A stretch of 5,305 bases of DNA from Halanaerobiaceae bacterium (lineage in GTDB: Bacteria > Bacillota_F > Halanaerobiia > Halanaerobiales > CSSED10-376): contig PWOK01000195.1 of NCBI GenBank assembly GCA_003557445.1, positions 1 through 5,305 of the forward strand. Direction: 5' to 3'. The notes beneath the pieces are model-generated. The model ran no database searches and was not told the DNA's origin. It was given only the letters and a program-made list of their open reading frames with translations. A program made the position numbers and the translations under genes. Positions 1 through 5,305 of this stretch are shown here, one piece after another. The first letter of the stretch is position 1. Each line of letters starts with the position of its first letter.

Positions 1-43
1 AACAATATTGTATATTTTTATATTCAATTGAGAATTCTATTAA

Positions 44-51
44 GGGAGGTG
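44..51 (+). promoter_or_regulatory. Strong Shine-Dalgarno site of the small membrane-protein gene
   Basis: GGGAGGTG sits 8 bases before the ATG at 60. Its GGAGGTG core (45-51) is fully complementary to the usual 16S rRNA 3' end. This is the main evidence that the short frame downstream is really translated. A second weak AAGG lies at 53-56, too close to the start to be the main site. Confidence 0.8.
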
Positions 52-59
52 TAAGGTAA

Positions 60-248
60 ATGGAAAACAAAGCAAAAACTACCAGTTATGCAGTTGCCGG
101 ACTTGGTGTAGCTGTTACAGCCCTGGGATGGAGTTTATTACCTGATTTATGGGGGGCAGGTATTCTGGGATTTGGACTGGCTCATATTATTCTCGGACTC
201 CTTGATTCTTTAAGACCAACTATAAGGAATGACAACAAAGAAGGTTAA
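60..248 (+). CDS. Small two-helix membrane protein, function unknown
   Basis: The product is 62 residues and I cannot assign it a function. The sequence shows a short polar N-terminus with Lys4 and Lys6, a Gly/Ala-rich hydrophobic stretch at about residues 10-28, a short PDLWG turn at 28-32, a second hydrophobic stretch at about 33-48 containing GFGLAHIILG, and a polar tail with Arg52, Arg56 and Lys60. Positive charge at both ends suggests a helical hairpin with both termini in the cytoplasm (inference). Regular small residues (G14, G16, G23, G32, G34, G37, G39) would suit close helix packing or oligomers. His42 and Asp49 are the only notable polar residues near or in the second helix. There is no cleavable signal peptide pattern. 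It is the only plus-strand gene and converges on efp, sharing its terminator. From memory, similar 60-70 residue proteins with a GFGxAHxxLG motif occur in Clostridia, sometimes under misleading names; I could not check this. Real gene: fairly sure, because of the strong ribosome binding site and terminator. Confidence 0.8.
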   Translation: MENKAKTTSYAVAGLGVAVTALGWSLLPDLWGAGILGFGLAHIILGLLDSLRPTIRNDNKEG

Positions 249-255
249 TAGAATT

Positions 256-290
256 AAAAAAAGGGCGGTTTCCCGCCCTTCAATAATTTT
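256..290. terminator. Bidirectional intrinsic terminator between the small gene and efp
   Basis: A perfect 8-bp inverted repeat pairs AAGGGCGG (261-268) with CCGCCCTT (273-280) around a 4-base loop. Read on the minus strand, the loop is GAAA, a GNRA-type tetraloop, and the stem runs straight into an uninterrupted U tract (complement of A256-A262), so this is a textbook terminator for the efp end of the operon. Read on the plus strand, the tract after the stem is broken (TTCAATAATTTTT), so termination of the small gene is probably weaker. It lies 8-13 bases after the small gene's stop and about 26 bases after the efp stop. Confidence 0.9.
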
Positions 291-306
291 TAATATGAAA
301 ATTATA

Positions 307-870
307 TTAAGTTTGAACTCTTTCCACATATTCCTTTTTTCTGGTATCTATTTTTATTATATCTCCCTGGTTTATAAATAAAGGTACCTGAACGACCAGA
401 CCTGTTTCCATTGTTGCCGGTTTTGAGCCACCAGAAACTGTATCCCCTTTTATGCCGGGCTGAGTTTTTTTAACCTCCAGTTCTACAAAGGTGGGTAATT
501 CTATATAAACCGGTCTTCCTTCATACATGGCTACTTCCAGTTCCATATTTTCTTTTAAATAGTTAATTTTATCTCCAAGTTGTTCCCTGTTTAATTCAAT
601 TTGCTGATAATTATCTTTATCCATAAATATATATTTATCCCCATCCCAGTACAAAAATTGCATCTTACGGGAGTCAAGATGGGCCCTGGGAACTTTTTCT
701 CCTGCACGAAATGTTTTCTCAATAGTATAATCCTCTTCAAGATTTCTCAAAGTAGTCCTGACAAAAGCACCACCTCTACCTGATTTGGAATGTTGAAATT
801 TGACAACACTATAGACTGTACCATCTATTTCAATTGTTAAACCTGTATGAAAATCATTTGTTGAAATCAT
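307..870 (-). CDS. efp: Elongation factor P with Arg at the modification site
   Basis: EF-P binds between the P and E sites of stalled ribosomes in the cytoplasm and promotes peptide bond formation at consecutive prolines. The 187-residue length is normal for the family. The N-terminal KOW-like domain is at about 1-62, with FRAGEKV at 54-60. The middle OB domain is at about 65-127, with MQFLY at 70-74 and YIFMD at 80-84. The C-terminal OB domain is at about 130-187 and carries the family signature from K150 to D170 (KPAT...TGL..QVP...N.GD). The body is clearly Bacillus-like, but the domain I loop tip is unusual. Where Bacillus subtilis has KPGK with modified Lys32, this protein has K29-S30-G31-R32, and the usual RTGA turn near 45-48 is EEDY. 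The start is fixed by AAGGAGG (883-877) six bases upstream, overlapping the pepP stop codon. It is the last gene of the operon. Identity is certain; its modification state is unknown. Confidence 0.97.
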   Translation of the reverse strand: MISTNDFHTGLTIEIDGTVYSVVKFQHSKSGRGGAFVRTTLRNLEEDYTIEKTFRAGEKVPRAHLDSRKMQFLYWDGDKYIFMDKDNYQQIELNREQLGDKINYLKENMELEVAMYEGRPVYIELPTFVELEVKKTQPGIKGDTVSGGSKPATMETGLVVQVPLFINQGDIIKIDTRKKEYVERVQT

Positions 871-881
871 TTTTTTCCTCC

Positions 882-1949
882 TTAAATTACTATCAATTCT
901 TTTGAAGTATTATTGAGAACCTGACAACCTTCTTTTTTAACAACAATATCATCCTCTATACGAACCCCACCCCATTGGGAGATATAAATACCGGGTTCAT
1001 CTGTTATAACCATATTTTCCTTTAAAATATTTTCTTGTTTATAACTAACTTTTGGTTGTTCATGAACTTCAATACCCAGACCATGACCAAGGCCATGTTT
1101 AAAATTTTCTTTATAACCGGCATTATCAATAATATTCCTGGCCAGAGCATCAGCCTCTTTACAGCTCATACCCGCTCTTATCCTGTTAATCACTTCCATA
1201 TGGGCTTTTAATACCAGGTTATATATTTTTTTCTGTTTTTTTGTGGGCTTTCCCACAACAATAGTTCTGGTCATATCAGAACAATAATTTTCATATACTG
1301 TTCCAAAATCAATGGTTAATAATTCACCTTTATTAATTTTTTTATTACCTGCTACCCCATGAGGTAAAGCTGATCTGACTCCCGAAGCAACAATAAAGGG
1401 AAAGGGATTCTTTTTACCTCCCTTTTTTTTCATAAAAAATTCAAGTTCAAGAGCCAGATCTCTTTCCCTGACCCCCGGTTTAATATAATTAATTATATGC
1501 AAAAATGCTTTATCAGCAATTTTAACTGCCTCTTTTATTTTTTCTATCTCATTTTCCTCTTTAATAATTCTTAAATCCTGAATCACATTTTTAACTGGTA
1601 TTAATTCAATAGTATTAAATTTATCTTTATATTTTTCATATTCAGCAAAGGTAACTTCACATGCTTCAAAGCTTAATTTTTTTATGTTTTCTTTTTTAAG
1701 TAATTCATAGATTTTTTCCAGTTTTTTATTATTAATTTCTATTATTTTATAACCTTCTATTTCAGATTTTGCCTGATCCCGATAACGAAAATCGGTAATA
1801 AAATAATTATTATCTGGTGTAAATAATAGCATACATGAACTTCCTGTGAATCCAGAAAGATAAAAACAATTACTGTTATTATTGATTATAAATGCTTCCA
1901 TGTTTTTTTTCTGCATTACTTTGCGTATTTTATTAATTCTATTTATCAT
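882..1949 (-). CDS. pepP: Xaa-Pro aminopeptidase (M24 family)
   Basis: This is a cytoplasmic metallopeptidase predicted to remove an N-terminal residue that precedes proline. The 355-residue length matches Gram-positive Xaa-Pro peptidases. The N-terminal creatinase-type domain spans about 1-125 ([11 protein letters not shown] at 27-37). The pita-bread catalytic domain spans about 130-350. All five expected dinuclear-metal ligands are visible: D214 (TIDFG), D225 (CSDMTR), H289 (GLGHGLG), E318 (TDEPG) and E332 (VRIEDD). The supporting histidines H197 (LPHG), H285 and H296 (VHEQP) are also present. Met aminopeptidases of the same fold lack this N-terminal domain, so a dipeptidase or aminopeptidase P is the better call; which of the two cannot be decided from sequence alone. 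The ATG directly follows the aroQ stop (TAAATG), with an AAGGGG-like site inside the aroQ 3' end about 10 bases upstream. The efp start lies 11 bases past its stop, which suggests translational coupling. Confidence 0.93.
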   Translation of the reverse strand: MINRINKIRKVMQKKNMEAFIINNNSNCFYLSGFTGSSCMLLFTPDNNYFITDFRYRDQAKSEIEGYKIIEINNKKLEKIYELLKKENIKKLSFEACEVTFAEYEKYKDKFNTIELIPVKNVIQDLRIIKEENEIEKIKEAVKIADKAFLHIINYIKPGVRERDLALELEFFMKKKGGKKNPFPFIVASGVRSALPHGVAGNKKINKGELLTIDFGTVYENYCSDMTRTIVVGKPTKKQKKIYNLVLKAHMEVINRIRAGMSCKEADALARNIIDNAGYKENFKHGLGHGLGIEVHEQPKVSYKQENILKENMVITDEPGIYISQWGGVRIEDDIVVKKEGCQVLNNTSKELIVI

Positions 1950-2396
1950 TTAAAAGCTACCCCTTTTTATAATTCCCGTTATGGCCTCCAGTGCATATAA
2001 ATATCCTTCTGGACCAAGTCCACTTATCTGTCCTACAGCTACGGAGGCAATAACAGATTTATGTCTAAAACTTTCCCTTTTATAAATATTACTTATATGT
2101 ACTTCAATTACTGGCAGGCGAGAAGCAGCCAGTACATCTCTTAAAACAATACTATAATGTGTTAAACCTCCAGGGTTAATAATAATCCCTTTCGTTTCAC
2201 CTGATGACAATTCCTGAATAAAATCAACCAGTTCTCCTTCATGATTGCTCTGAAAAATATCCACTTCCAGGTCTTGCTCTTCTGCTTTTTTTTCAATTTC
2301 CTGGTTAATAGTCTGAAAATCCTTATTACCATAAACATCGGGTTCACGCATACCGAGTAAATTAAGATTTGGACCGTGAATTACTGCAATTTTCAT
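1950..2396 (-). CDS. aroQ: Type II 3-dehydroquinate dehydratase
   Basis: It catalyses the third shikimate-pathway step, converting 3-dehydroquinate to 3-dehydroshikimate by trans-elimination, and is normally a cytoplasmic dodecamer. The 148 residues fit the small type II family (about 140-160) and not the Schiff-base type I enzyme. The sequence shows the N-terminal HGPNLNLLG (7-15), the flexible-lid motif REPDVYG with Arg17 and the presumed catalytic Tyr22, QSNHEGELVD (49-58), Asn74 in NPGG, His80, the presumed catalytic His100 in EVHISN, and the RESFRHKS segment (107-114) with Arg107 and Arg111. The loop after Asn74 reads GGLTHYS where AYTHTS is common, a small departure beside the substrate. 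The ATG overlaps the aroB stop (ATGA, 2396-2393), and GGAGGG (2411-2406) lies 9 bases upstream inside aroB, so the two are probably coupled. Confidence 0.96.
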   Translation of the reverse strand: MKIAVIHGPNLNLLGMREPDVYGNKDFQTINQEIEKKAEEQDLEVDIFQSNHEGELVDFIQELSSGETKGIIINPGGLTHYSIVLRDVLAASRLPVIEVHISNIYKRESFRHKSVIASVAVGQISGLGPEGYLYALEAITGIIKRGSF

Positions 2397-3499
2397 TTTT
2401 TTAATCCCTCCAGTACTTCTAAAATTTTATTTTTTGAAATTCCTCCTGCAGCAAAAGCTCTACCTATATCTTTTAATAATACCCAGTTAATTGTACTTTT
2501 TTTTACTTTTTTATCATGCCACATAGCCTGGTATAAGTTTTCAGTATTAATATTTGCAGGTAAAGAAGATTTCAAATCATATAGATCAAGTATATTCTCA
2601 ACTATTTCTAATTGTTCTTTTTCTATAAAATTATTTTTCCAGGAAAGTCTTGTTTCTCCCCTGATTCCTATAGCAACAGCTTCTCCATGGGTAAAATGGC
2701 CGTAATCTGTAATAGCTTCAAGGGCATGAGCAATATTATGGCCATAATTAAGTAAAACTCTTTCTCCCTTTTCTTTTTGATCCCGGCTAACAATCTCTCC
2801 TTTTATTTCACAGGATCTGCTGATAACCCTGGCCATAATATCTGGTTTTAAATTATAGACCAGGTCTTTATTTTCCAAAAGAAAATCAAAATATTCTCTA
2901 TCAGCAATTATCCCGTGTTTTATTACTTCAGCCAGACCTGTTTTTAATTCCCTGAGAGGAAGAGTTTTTAAAAAATCAATATTAATAATCACCATTTCTG
3001 GCTGATAAAATGAACCTATCAAATTTTTTCCCTGTTGATGGTTAATAGCTGTTTTACCTCCAACACTACTGTCAACCTGGGCCAGTAAAGTTGTTGGCAC
3101 CTGAATCAAATCAATCCCTCTCATAAAGGTGGCTGCAAGAAAACCTGCAAGATCTCCTACAACACCACCTCCCAGAGCCATAATTAAATGATCTCTATGA
3201 AAATTATTTTCAACAAGTAAATCATAACCTTTTTTTAAATATTTAAAACTTTTGGCCTTTTCCCCGGCAGGTAATACATAAAAAGTAACTTTAAAACCAT
3301 TTTCTTTTAAAATCTTTTTTATTTTTTCACCATAAATATCATTAACATTATTATCTGTTACTACAAATATTTTGTTTCCCTGATATTTGTTTTTAATCAG
3401 TTGAGGTATTTTAATGGTTAGATTGTGATCTATAATAATTGGATAGGAAAAAGAATCCTCTTTTATCTTCACATTTATATTTTTCATATTTGCCTTCAT
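2393..3499 (-). CDS. aroB: 3-dehydroquinate synthase
   Basis: It converts DAHP to 3-dehydroquinate, the second shikimate-pathway step, using NAD+ and a divalent metal such as zinc. Numbered from the chosen start (368 residues), it has the NAD-binding GGGVVGDLAG (110-119), the PTTLLAQVDSSVGG block (135-148) with Lys149, KNLIGSFYQP (158-167), and the predicted metal ligands Glu191 (AEVIKHG), His254 (NYGHNIAH) and His271 (THGEAVAIG). Arg247 precedes the NYGH block. After THGEAVAIG the helix reads IRGETRLS, where I remember a more Ala/Met-rich stretch in relatives. Starts: the frame can extend to a TTG at 3508, but GGGAG (3513-3509) abuts that codon, whereas it lies 9 bases before the ATG at 3499. 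A further ATG at 3487 gives MKNINVKI, where many family members begin, with a weaker GAAGG 5 bases upstream. I favour 3499, with 3487 a real alternative. It follows aroK with a 1-base gap. Confidence 0.95.
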   Translation of the reverse strand: MKANMKNINVKIKEDSFSYPIIIDHNLTIKIPQLIKNKYQGNKIFVVTDNNVNDIYGEKIKKILKENGFKVTFYVLPAGEKAKSFKYLKKGYDLLVENNFHRDHLIMALGGGVVGDLAGFLAATFMRGIDLIQVPTTLLAQVDSSVGGKTAINHQQGKNLIGSFYQPEMVIINIDFLKTLPLRELKTGLAEVIKHGIIADREYFDFLLENKDLVYNLKPDIMARVISRSCEIKGEIVSRDQKEKGERVLLNYGHNIAHALEAITDYGHFTHGEAVAIGIRGETRLSWKNNFIEKEQLEIVENILDLYDLKSSLPANINTENLYQAMWHDKKVKKSTINWVLLKDIGRAFAAGGISKNKILEVLEGLKK

Positions 3500-3500
3500 T

Positions 3501-4007
3501 TCATTCAACTCCCATAATATTAATTATCTCATGGACAATCTGTTCAGGATTTTTATTGTCAGTGTTAATAATACAGGAAAACTGATAATAATTAGATTTG
3601 CGCTCCTGTAATAAATTATTGATTGTTTTCAGGGGGTCATCAGTTTTTAATAATGGCCGATTATTATCATTGATAGTCCTTTTATAAATTTCTTCTGCAG
3701 ATGTTTCAAGAAATACAGGAAAAGTTGATTTTTTTAGCAATTTTCTATTTTTTTTTGATAAAACTATTCCCCCACCTGTCGAAAGTACAAAATCTTTGTG
3801 TTTGTGTACTATATCTTCTAACACTTTTTCTTCCAGCCTGCGAAAATATTTTTCACCTGCACTGGAGAATATTTCATTAATACTTTTCCCTTCTTTTTTT
3901 TCAATTATATTATCTGTCTCCAGAAATTTTAAATCCAATCTTTGAGCCAGTAATTTGCCCACTGTAGATTTACCTGACCCCATGAAACCTATTAAAGAAA
4001 CCTTCAT
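3501..4007 (-). CDS. aroK: Shikimate kinase
   Basis: It phosphorylates shikimate to shikimate 3-phosphate with ATP in the cytoplasm, the fifth step of the pathway. The length of 168 residues is typical. Visible motifs are the Walker A loop GFMGSGKST (7-15), the shikimate-binding segment FLETDNIIE (28-36) with Asp32, YFRRLEE (54-60) with Arg56, the STGGG glycine loop (76-80), the lid RPLL with Arg117, and Arg136 in QERKSNYYQ. In the familiar DxD of this family the first Asp is Glu30 here, a conservative change near the Mg2+ site. The ATG lies 3 bases after the aroC stop, with AGGGGG (4020-4015) 7 bases upstream. The stop is one base from the favoured aroB ATG. The gene could be called aroK or aroL; aroK is used for single-copy Gram-positive enzymes. 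Confidence 0.96.
   Translation of the reverse strand: MKVSLIGFMGSGKSTVGKLLAQRLDLKFLETDNIIEKKEGKSINEIFSSAGEKYFRRLEEKVLEDIVHKHKDFVLSTGGGIVLSKKNRKLLKKSTFPVFLETSAEEIYKRTINDNNRPLLKTDDPLKTINNLLQERKSNYYQFSCIINTDNKNPEQIVHEIINIMGVE
3509..3513 (-). promoter_or_regulatory. Ribosome binding site that sets the aroB start
   Basis: GGGAG on the minus strand lies inside the last codons of aroK. It touches the TTG at 3508 directly, which is too close for initiation, but stands 9 bases before the ATG at 3499. This favours the ATG over the longer TTG-started frame. Confidence 0.6.
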
Positions 4008-4010
4008 TTT

Positions 4011-5216
4011 TCAACCCCCTGGTAAACCGTCTTTATAATTATTATAATTGCTAAGAACTTCCTCGATATGATCACCACCAAATTTTTCTAAAAGAGCACC
4101 TGTAAGGACAAAGCTAACCATTGCTTCAGCCACAACTCCTGCTGCAGGTACTGCTGTAACATCAGATCTTTCTACACTGGCTTTAAACACCTCTTTACTT
4201 TCGATATCAACAGACTGTAGTGGTTGATAGAGGGTTGGTATTGGTTTCATGGCAATTCTTAATATTAAGGGTTCTCCATTGGTCATACCACCTTCCAGTC
4301 CTCCGGCCCTATTTGTTTTACGATAATATCCTTTTTTATCATTATAATATATCTGATCATGAACCTCAGAACCCTTTCGGGATGAATTTTCAAAAGCAGG
4401 ACCTATTTCAACCCCTTTAATAGCAGGAATGCTCATTAATGCTGCTGCCAGTTGACTATCCAGTCTTTTATTCCAGACAGTATGAGTTCCCAGTCCTACA
4501 GGTAAACTGGTAGTAACTATCTCCACAATTCCTCCCAGACTATTTCCTTCATCTTTTATTTTATCTATGTAAGAAATCATTTCTTTTTCTTTCTGGTCGT
4601 TATAACAATGAAGGGGAGATTCTTTTACCCTCTCTTTTAACTTCTTAAAAGGTATTTCTGGAGATGTGTAATGTATTTTCCCGATCCTCAATACATGACT
4701 TATTATATCAATATCAAAATACTTCAAGAAATTATCCAGAAGCCCTCCCATTGCAACCCTGGCTGCTGTTTCTCTGGCACTTGCCCTTTCTAAAATATTT
4801 CTAATGTCATTAAGATTGTATTTTAAAACACCTGCCAGATCAGCATGTCCTGGTCTTGGTTTGGTTACTTTTGCAATGATTTTTTTTATTTTATCATCTT
4901 TTTTAATAATTATTTCATTTTTATCTAATATTTTTTCTTTATAAGGGGACATAACCTGTTTCCAGTTATCCCAATCTTTATTATTTATCAAAATACCAAC
5001 AGGACTTCCCATAGTCTTACCATTTCTAATACCACTGATAATATCAACTTTATCTTTTTCTATCTTCATTCTTCCTCCCCGACCATAACCTCCCTGACGA
5101 CGAGAAAGTTTATCATTAATCAAATTCAAATCAACTTCTATACCTGCTGGAATTCCATCAATAATAACCATTAATCCCTTACCATGTGACTCGCCAGCAG
5201 TTTTATATTCAACCAT
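4011..5216 (-). CDS. aroC: Chorismate synthase
   Basis: It makes chorismate from EPSP, the last shikimate-pathway step, using reduced FMN, normally as a cytoplasmic tetramer. From the ATG at 5216 the protein has 401 residues. It shows TAGESHGKG (6-14) with His11, the [12 protein letters not shown] block (39-50), KPRPGHADL (119-127) with His124, [13 protein letters not shown] (143-155), [15 protein letters not shown] (302-316), and R350-S-D352 leading into [12 protein letters not shown]. His11, His124 and Asp352 match the conserved acid-base residues of the family. The stretch between MSPYKE and KPRPGH (about 95-118) is Lys-rich and looks several residues longer than in Bacillus-type enzymes (from memory). 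An in-frame TTG at 5231 would add five residues (MRCYI), but GAGGTG ends 7 bases before 5216 and the family normally begins a few residues before TAGESHG, so 5216 is chosen. It is the first gene of the operon, directly after its promoter. Confidence 0.97.
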   Translation of the reverse strand: MVEYKTAGESHGKGLMVIIDGIPAGIEVDLNLINDKLSRRQGGYGRGGRMKIEKDKVDIISGIRNGKTMGSPVGILINNKDWDNWKQVMSPYKEKILDKNEIIIKKDDKIKKIIAKVTKPRPGHADLAGVLKYNLNDIRNILERASARETAARVAMGGLLDNFLKYFDIDIISHVLRIGKIHYTSPEIPFKKLKERVKESPLHCYNDQKEKEMISYIDKIKDEGNSLGGIVEIVTTSLPVGLGTHTVWNKRLDSQLAAALMSIPAIKGVEIGPAFENSSRKGSEVHDQIYYNDKKGYYRKTNRAGGLEGGMTNGEPLILRIAMKPIPTLYQPLQSVDIESKEVFKASVERSDVTAVPAAGVVAEAMVSFVLTGALLEKFGGDHIEEVLSNYNNYKDGLPGG

Positions 5217-5223
5217 AATATAA

Positions 5224-5229
5224 CACCTC
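5224..5229 (-). promoter_or_regulatory. Ribosome binding site that sets the aroC start
   Basis: GAGGTG on the minus strand (5229-5224) stands 7 bases before the ATG at 5216. It overlaps the alternative TTG codon at 5231-5229, so that TTG cannot be the start served by this site. This trims five residues from the longest possible frame. Confidence 0.8.
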
Positions 5230-5262
5230 AATTCCCTATTTTTGCAGTGAATATTTTTTTTG

Positions 5263-5291
5263 ATTATATCACATAATTATTGTACTGTAAA
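5263..5291 (-). promoter_or_regulatory. Extended -10 sigma-A-type promoter of the aro-pepP-efp operon
   Basis: On the minus strand, TTTACA (5291-5286, five of six bases of the -35 consensus) is separated by exactly 17 bases from a perfect TATAAT (5268-5263). A TG one base before the hexamer (TGATATAAT) adds an extended -10 element. Transcription is expected to begin near 5256, leaving a leader of about 40 bases before aroC. That is too short for a T-box or most riboswitches, so control, if any, would be at the promoter itself. An A7 run just downstream falls near the predicted start site. Confidence 0.85.
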
Positions 5292-5305
5292 TATTGTTAA
5301 ATAAT

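Noticed and set aside
7..28. Imperfect inverted repeat ATTGTATAT-TTTT-ATATTCAAT upstream of the small gene, considered as an operator or upstream terminator.
   Set aside because: It is almost all A/T with a mismatch, the kind of symmetry expected by chance at this composition, and the window edge hides the context.
8..41. Possible promoter of the small gene (TTGTAT or TATATT boxes).
   Set aside because: No pair of hexamers with correct spacing and acceptable match could be found; the real promoter may lie left of the window.
601..783. Plus-strand 60-codon open frame across efp.
   Set aside because: It lies entirely antisense to a certain gene, has no ribosome binding site and has a low-complexity, shadow-like composition.
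1415..1436. An A8 run (minus strand, ATGAAAAAAAAGGGAGG) inside pepP that contains the dnaX-like slippery heptamer A-AAA-AAG; a -1 shift there meets a stop within three codons.
   Set aside because: No Shine-Dalgarno-like stimulator lies upstream of the run, no obvious hairpin follows, and A-runs are frequent in this AT-rich genome. The GGGAGG lies downstream, the wrong side for known stimulators.
2162..2347. Minus-strand 61-codon frame inside aroQ.
   Set aside because: It is an out-of-frame shadow of aroQ with no independent start signal and no recognisable domain.
2376..2705. Plus-strand 109-codon open frame opposite the 3' end of aroB.
   Set aside because: It is antisense to a well-conserved gene, with no ribosome binding site; the Phe/Ser-rich product is typical of the complement of Lys/Glu-rich coding sequence.
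4220..4420. Plus-strand 66-codon open frame opposite aroC.
   Set aside because: It is antisense to conserved AroC motifs, with no supporting translation signal.
5278..5297. Two direct ACAATA repeats flanking the -35 box of the operon promoter, 15 bases apart.
   Set aside because: They are only six bases long in very AT-rich DNA; there is no support for a binding site without comparison to relatives.
1..5305. Searched by eye for mobile elements, CRISPR repeats, tRNA or rRNA genes, phage or defence genes.
   Set aside because: None was seen. The window is nearly filled by housekeeping genes with intact conserved motifs and consistent composition, so no sign of transfer or an exotic system beyond the EF-P anomaly.

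Overview
The window is an AT-rich (by eye about one third G+C) bacterial chromosomal segment. The strong GGAGG-type ribosome binding sites, Lys/Ile/Asn-rich proteins and the gene order aroC-aroK-aroB-aroQ-pepP-efp all point to a low-GC Gram-positive lineage of the Clostridia/Halanaerobiales type. The order-level placement is a guess from memory of gene order and codon style; no marker in the window settles it.

Layout: positions 1-59 are the leader of a small plus-strand gene (60-248) encoding a 62-residue two-helix membrane protein of unknown function. Positions 249-306 hold a compact hairpin terminator shared by this gene and the convergent minus-strand operon. From 307 to 5216 the minus strand carries six tightly packed genes, read right to left: aroC (chorismate synthase), aroK (shikimate kinase), aroB (3-dehydroquinate synthase), aroQ (type II 3-dehydroquinate dehydratase), pepP (M24 Xaa-Pro aminopeptidase) and efp (elongation factor P). 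Junctions range from a 4-base overlap to an 11-base gap. A well-formed extended -10 sigma-A-type promoter lies just upstream of aroC (5263-5291), and no other convincing promoter was seen inside the operon, so one polycistronic mRNA is likely. No gene-free stretch exceeds 300 bases.

Function: AroB, AroQ, AroK and AroC cover four of the seven shikimate-pathway steps leading to chorismate. DAHP synthase, shikimate dehydrogenase and EPSP synthase are not in the window. PepP and EF-P both deal with proline, through N-terminal Xaa-Pro trimming and rescue of ribosomes stalled on polyproline. Their link to the aro genes is a recurring arrangement in Gram-positive bacteria rather than a pathway connection.

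Most of the window is ordinary housekeeping DNA, and I see no mobile element, CRISPR array, tRNA or rRNA. The observation most worth pursuing is in EF-P. The loop tip that normally carries a modifiable lysine (KPGK in Bacillus-type proteins) reads KSGR here, with Arg at position 32. This resembles, as I recall it, the loop of the arginine-rhamnosylated EF-P group on an otherwise Bacillus-like protein. For aroC and aroB, longer reading frames open with TTG codons, but Shine-Dalgarno placement and family start points favour internal ATG starts, which I have used.
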